Assembly: GCA_015232395.1 (NCBI GenBank)
Contig: JADFZT010000007.1
Location: 42,468 to 106,467, forward strand
Origin: Magnetococcales bacterium
GTDB lineage: Bacteria; Pseudomonadota; Magnetococcia; Magnetococcales; JADFZT01
Direction of reading: 5' to 3'
DNA length: 64,000 bases
Shown here piece by piece: positions 60,398 to 64,000 of this stretch. The notes under the pieces were generated by a model. That model was not told where the DNA came from and did not search any database. It saw only the letters and a program-made list of their open reading frames with translations. Within the stretch, counting starts at the first letter, position 1. Every line of letters starts with the position of its first letter. A program made the translations under genes and the position numbers.

Positions 60398-61444
60398 ATG
60401 CGGGTTTTGGGTGTGGAATCAAGCTGTGATGAAACCGCTGCGGCGGTGGTGGAAGGGGATGGCACTCCAGGAGGGAAGATCCTCCTGCGCTCCAACGTGG
60501 TCCACGCCCAGGTGTCGATTCATGCGGAGTATGGCGGGGTGGTGCCGGAGCTGGCCAGCCGGGCGCACATCCAAAACATCCACCCGGTGGTGACCCAAGC
60601 CCTGGCCGATGCCGGGATCACTCCCCAAGATCTCGACGGGGTGGCGGTTACTTGTGGCCCCGGGTTGGTGGGGGCGCTGTTGGTGGGGCTCTCTACAGCC
60701 AAGGGGTTGGCCATGGGGCTTGGCTGCCCGTTGATCGGCATCCACCATATGGAAGGGCATCTCATGAGCCCCTTTCTGCAAACCGGTGATGAGGCGGCGA
60801 TGGGATTTCCTTTCGTGGCGTTGCTGGTTTCCGGGGGCCATACCACCCTTTTGCATGCGGCGGGTTTTGGACAATATCGTTTTTTGGGTCAGACCCGGGA
60901 CGATGCCGTGGGGGAGGCGTTTGACAAGGGTGCGCGGATGTTGGGCCTGGGTTATCCCGGGGGGCCGCAGATTGCCGGGTTAGCCCGGGGGGGGGATGTG
61001 GCGGCGGTGCGTTTTCCCAGGGTGCTGCTGGATAAAACCCGCTTTGATTTTTCCTTTTCCGGGCTCAAAACCTCCCTGCGCTCCCATGTTTTGAAGGATG
61101 AAGAAAATCTCCGGAGTGAACAGCGGCGGCGGGATGTGGCGGCGAGCTATCAGGAAGCGATTGTGGACACCCTCATCTTCAAGGCGCTGGCGGCCTGTCG
61201 CGGGACTGGGTGTCAGCAGCTTTTGGTGGCTGGCGGGGTGGGGGCGAATCGACGCTTGCGGGATAAACTCCAAGTAGCGGCCACCAAGGAAGGGGTTCGG
61301 GTCTCCTTCCCCCCCCTGGATCTATGTACCGACAATGGTGCCATGATCGCTACGGCGGGTTTATGGCGTTTGGCCCGGGGGGAGCGAAGTGATAGGGTGT
61401 TGAATGCCCGACCCCGGTGGCCGGTGGCCGACATTTGCAGTTGA
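60398..61444 (+). CDS. tsaD: tRNA threonylcarbamoyltransferase TsaD
   Basis: A 348-residue ATPase that transfers threonylcarbamoyl to A37 of ANN-decoding tRNAs, with TsaB and TsaE. Metal-binding HHMEGH, the GIESSCDET-like VLGVESSCDET start, LLVSGGHTT, GEAFDKGARMLGL and AGGVGANRRLR are all present. It is transcribed away from hemC. Confidence 0.96.
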   Translation: MRVLGVESSCDETAAAVVEGDGTPGGKILLRSNVVHAQVSIHAEYGGVVPELASRAHIQNIHPVVTQALADAGITPQDLDGVAVTCGPGLVGALLVGLSTAKGLAMGLGCPLIGIHHMEGHLMSPFLQTGDEAAMGFPFVALLVSGGHTTLLHAAGFGQYRFLGQTRDDAVGEAFDKGARMLGLGYPGGPQIAGLARGGDVAAVRFPRVLLDKTRFDFSFSGLKTSLRSHVLKDEENLRSEQRRRDVAASYQEAIVDTLIFKALAACRGTGCQQLLVAGGVGANRRLRDKLQVAATKEGVRVSFPPLDLCTDNGAMIATAGLWRLARGERSDRVLNARPRWPVADICS

Positions 61445-61525
61445 AGGTCTATCCGATCCCGTGAACGGCCTGATTCGGGGCTTGATGGCAGGGACTCGAT
61501 AGCAAAAAAGGAAGTCAGGGAAACA

Positions 61526-62584
61526 ATGAGTACATCCAGTGAAACCAACATGAATGGAGGGGGTGCCACCGCTGACAACCCCCGGGTTGCGGTGATTGGC
61601 GCGGGATCGTGGGGGACGGCCCTGGCGAGCGTTTTGGCCAGCAAATGTCCGACGGTGACCCTCTGGTGTCTGGAGCAGGAGGTGGCGGACGGAATCAACC
61701 AGACCCACAAAAATCCGGTCTATATTTCCGACCTGCCCCTGCCGGAAAACATCCAGGCCGAGACCGATCTGGAAAAGGTCGCTTCCAGCCACGATATTTT
61801 GGTGATGGTGATTCCCACCCAGTTTACCCGGGGGGTGCTGCAAAAAATTGCCCCGTTGGTGGGTCCGGAGGTGATATTGGTGTCCGCCTCCAAGGGGGTC
61901 GAGGTGGCGACACTCACGCTGATTTCCCAAATTTATGAGGAAGTGTTAGGCCCGGAACGGGGTTTGGGCACCTGCTATCTTTCCGGCCCCTCTTTTGCCC
62001 GGGAGGTGATTTTGCGCCATCCCACGGCGGTGGCCATTGCCGGGCAGAATATCGCTCGGGTGAAGCAAATCCAGGCGCTTTTTTCAACCCCCTTTTTCCG
62101 CACCTACAGCACCGAGGATGTGGTGGGGGTGGAGTTGGGCGGGGCGCTTAAAAATGTCATTGCCCTGGCTGCCGGCATCAGCGATGGCTTGGGGTTGGGT
62201 TCCAGCGCCCGGGCGGCGCTCATCACCCGGGGGTTGAGTGAAATCATTCGCTTGGGGGTTCGCTTGGGAGCGTGTCCTGAGACTTTTTCGGGGCTATCGG
62301 GGTTGGGGGATCTGCTCCTGACCGCCACGACCGACCTCAGCCGCAACCGCACCGTGGGAAAGCGTTTGGGTAAGGGGGAGAGCCTGGAGGAGATTCAGAA
62401 GGGCTCCCGGGAGGTGGCGGAGGGGGTCAAAACCACCTACAGTGTGCACCATCTAGCCCAAAAGCTGGGGGTGGAGATGCCGATTACGGCGGCGGTCTAT
62501 GCCATTGTCCACGAGGGCCGCACCCCCAAATCGGTGGTGACGGAGTTGATGGAGCGGGATTTGAAACCGGAAAATGAGATATAA
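61526..62584 (+). CDS. gpsA: glycerol-3-phosphate dehydrogenase (NAD(P)+)
   Basis: A 352-residue enzyme that supplies glycerol-3-phosphate for phospholipids. Seen are the Rossmann motif IGAGSWGTALA, VMVIPTQFTRGVL, LSGPSFAREV, the catalytic Lys in ELGGALKNVIALAAG and the GLSGLGDLLLT segment. ATG at 61526 with CAGGGAAA upstream; an internal ATG at 61550 is possible. Confidence 0.95.
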   Translation: MSTSSETNMNGGGATADNPRVAVIGAGSWGTALASVLASKCPTVTLWCLEQEVADGINQTHKNPVYISDLPLPENIQAETDLEKVASSHDILVMVIPTQFTRGVLQKIAPLVGPEVILVSASKGVEVATLTLISQIYEEVLGPERGLGTCYLSGPSFAREVILRHPTAVAIAGQNIARVKQIQALFSTPFFRTYSTEDVVGVELGGALKNVIALAAGISDGLGLGSSARAALITRGLSEIIRLGVRLGACPETFSGLSGLGDLLLTATTDLSRNRTVGKRLGKGESLEEIQKGSREVAEGVKTTYSVHHLAQKLGVEMPITAAVYAIVHEGRTPKSVVTELMERDLKPENEI

Positions 62585-62653
62585 TCGATTATTGCGTCCA
62601 GCCATGGATCAACAGGGCTGATATTTGTGCGATAGCGTGAAAGGGTGGCAGTG

Positions 62654-63157
62654 ATGGAGATCAAAGAGCTGGTCAAAGACAAACTCGCCAGGCACAACAA
62701 CCGCAAAACCCGCGACCGGTTTCGCCGCATCGGCCTGCTTTTGATTCCCAGTGCACCGGAGGTGGTGGATGAGTTGTTGGACGAATTGGAAAAAGAGGCG
62801 GAGTTGAGCGAGTTTTTTGCCGATCAAAATTTCCGCCCCAAGCTGCGCGAAGCGATCATTCTCTGGCTGGAGGCGCTCTTTACGGAAAAGAACGATGTCG
62901 CTATCGAAGCATTTATTGATCGGCAGATTGAAGTAGGCCGCAAGCATGCCGACAAGCAGGTCAATATTCTCTATATCCACCATGGGGCGTCGATTTTAAA
63001 GCGGGAGCTGAATGATCGCTTGCGGAAAAACTCCAAGGGCAAGAAGGGATTTCTCAAGTCGTTGCAGATTATCGACGAACTTTTTGACGTGGTGCTCTCT
63101 CTGGTTTCCATCAGCTATATCGATTTTTCCAAGGACACCACCACCACCACTTTTTGA
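62654..63157 (+). CDS. protoglobin-like protein
   Basis: A 167-residue all-helical protein. The helix FIDRQIEVGRKHADKQVNIL followed by YIHHGASILKRELNDRL resembles the F-G helix pair of sensor globins, with the His of GRKHAD in the place of the proximal ligand. N-terminal helices fit a globin start. No output domain is attached, so it may carry gas or signal to a partner. A gtg/atg choice (62645 or 62654) is open; I use the ATG after GGCAGTG. Confidence 0.55.
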   Translation: MEIKELVKDKLARHNNRKTRDRFRRIGLLLIPSAPEVVDELLDELEKEAELSEFFADQNFRPKLREAIILWLEALFTEKNDVAIEAFIDRQIEVGRKHADKQVNILYIHHGASILKRELNDRLRKNSKGKKGFLKSLQIIDELFDVVLSLVSISYIDFSKDTTTTTF

Positions 63158-63189
63158 TTGATTTTGCTCCAGCCCCCTCCCCTATTCAC

Positions 63190-63501
63190 TCAGTGGATGG
63201 CGCTTTTGGTATCCACCAACACCGCTTCCACCTGCTCCCCCAGCAGGATGATGGTGCCGGTGCGGGGGGTGGGATGGTTGAGAATATAGTTGAATTCATA
63301 AATCCGCCGCACCCGCAGCTGTCCTCCGGGGTCTCGCTTCAGCCGTAGATGGGTGATGGCGACGGTATCGTCCAGCAGCTCCGCTTCCATCTCCTGGCAG
63401 GTTCCTTTCGCCACCCTCAAAGCCCGCTCCCTGGCTTTCATGCTGAAATACCAGTAGATCCCAATCAAAATGATGATGGCGAGGGGAATGTTGGTGTCCA
63501 T
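63190..63501 (-). CDS. DUF3301 small membrane protein
   Basis: A 103-residue protein with one N-terminal membrane helix (about residues 6-20), then ARERALRVAKGTCQEMEAEL, LLDDTVAITHLRLKRD and RRIYEFNYI. This fits DUF3301, a family of unknown role in Pseudomonadota. Confidence 0.8.
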   Translation of the reverse strand: MDTNIPLAIIILIGIYWYFSMKARERALRVAKGTCQEMEAELLDDTVAITHLRLKRDPGGQLRVRRIYEFNYILNHPTPRTGTIILLGEQVEAVLVDTKSAIH

Positions 63502-63689
63502 GGATGTCGATTCCCCGTTTTAAAGGTTGAGCCCGCCAAAAACCGCTACCAAGCCCCATCTTAGCCCATTCCCCCCCACCCCACCATTGCCCTTGCCCCC
63601 CCGATGGACCAGATCCCGCTTGCCAGGGAAGACAAACAACTCTATATTTTATTTTGGCTCCTTTTAAATCATGTCTAATCCCGACTGCC

Positions 63690-63959
63690 ATGAAAATACG
63701 CTGGATATCCACCGACGAATCCATCGCCAAGGGGGAACCCACCGTTCTCGCCATCGTCGAGACGTTGCTGGCGATCTGCGCCTACTGGTGGATCGCGTGG
63801 TATTACGACACCCACTATCACCTCCTCATCTCCATCACCATCGCCCCCCTACTCCTCCTCCGCTCCAAGGAATCCACTGAGAAGGGGGTGGCGTGGTTCG
63901 TCGCCTACTACAACGATGAAACCAAAATATCCCCACAAGAAACCCGAGTTAAATTATGA
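63690..63959 (+). CDS. small membrane protein, unknown
   Basis: An 89-residue protein with two membrane segments (about residues 18-34 and 39-53). The rest is polar (KESTEKGVAWFVAYYNDETK). The ATG at 63690 starts it; its stop overlaps the start of the next frame as ATGA. Function is unknown. Confidence 0.6.
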   Translation: MKIRWISTDESIAKGEPTVLAIVETLLAICAYWWIAWYYDTHYHLLISITIAPLLLLRSKESTEKGVAWFVAYYNDETKISPQETRVKL

Positions 63960-64000
63960 GTCCCCCGAAAAAAGTCCGTTCAAGCTTGATAGCATTCCCA
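63956..64000 (+). CDS. 5' start of a gene cut by the window end
   Basis: An ATG at 63956 overlaps the preceding stop and the frame stays open to the window edge (MSPPKKVRSSLIAFP). The overlap suggests a two-gene operon. Too short to identify. Confidence 0.4.
   Translation, partial: MSPPKKVRSSLIAFP

Noticed and set aside
60241..60495. An 85-residue N-terminal extension of HemC
   Set aside because: The family begins at METLRIGTRGSALA and the extension overlaps the tsaD start on the other strand.

Overview
The window is GC-rich, gene-dense DNA from a Gram-negative, c-di-GMP-signalling bacterium with c-type cytochromes, most likely a member of the Pseudomonadota. A magnetotactic-type alphaproteobacterial relative would fit the many sensor proteins, but no lineage marker settles this. 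Housekeeping genes (hemB, hemC, hemD, tsaD, gpsA, rsgA, two tRNAs) mark chromosomal backbone. Two integrated mobile regions interrupt it.

Layout. 1-1326: end of an unidentified gene, a secreted diheme cytochrome c and an intact tRNA-Pro(GGG). 1282-4757: a small integrated element using the 3' half of that tRNA. It holds a tyrosine recombinase, an ISAzo13-type insertion sequence that broke a Mor-like regulator, and a HigBA toxin-antitoxin pair. A second copy of the att repeat at 4758-5031 still carries the last codons of another integrase, so two elements once sat in tandem. 5250-13422: seven leftward genes in a tight signalling operon: two histidine kinases, two REC-PAS proteins, an H-NOX-PilZ fusion, a class III cyclase-like protein and a YcgR-like PilZ protein. 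It looks like a gas (NO) input coupled to c-di-GMP output.

13824-46978: a Mu-like transposable prophage with inverted terminal repeats. Early genes are Mu-type (c repressor, Ner, DDE transposase A, ATPase B, Gam, gp16, Mor). The head module has terminase, portal, gpF and gpG. The tail module is siphovirus-like: tail tube, frameshifted chaperone, 1375-residue tape measure and no sheath. I can find no major capsid protein, no capsid protease domain and no endolysin. Seven leftward cargo genes (14362-17975) lie between the left end and the repressor. The right end has a Com-like zinc finger and a cytosine methyltransferase gene that contains a second long, apparently coding frame.

46979-64000: backbone: tRNA-Arg(ACG), rsgA, a CitE/HpcH-type lyase, a membrane diguanylate cyclase with a periplasmic CxxCH motif, a CDF metal transporter coupled to a TusA protein, a PP-loop ATPase, hemB, a PP2C phosphatase next to a class III cyclase-FHA fusion, hemD-hemC, tsaD, gpsA, a protoglobin-like protein and small membrane proteins.

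The strongest leads are the dual-coding methyltransferase locus, the H-NOX-PilZ signalling operon, the capsid-less prophage with its cargo block, and the repeat-built tail proteins.
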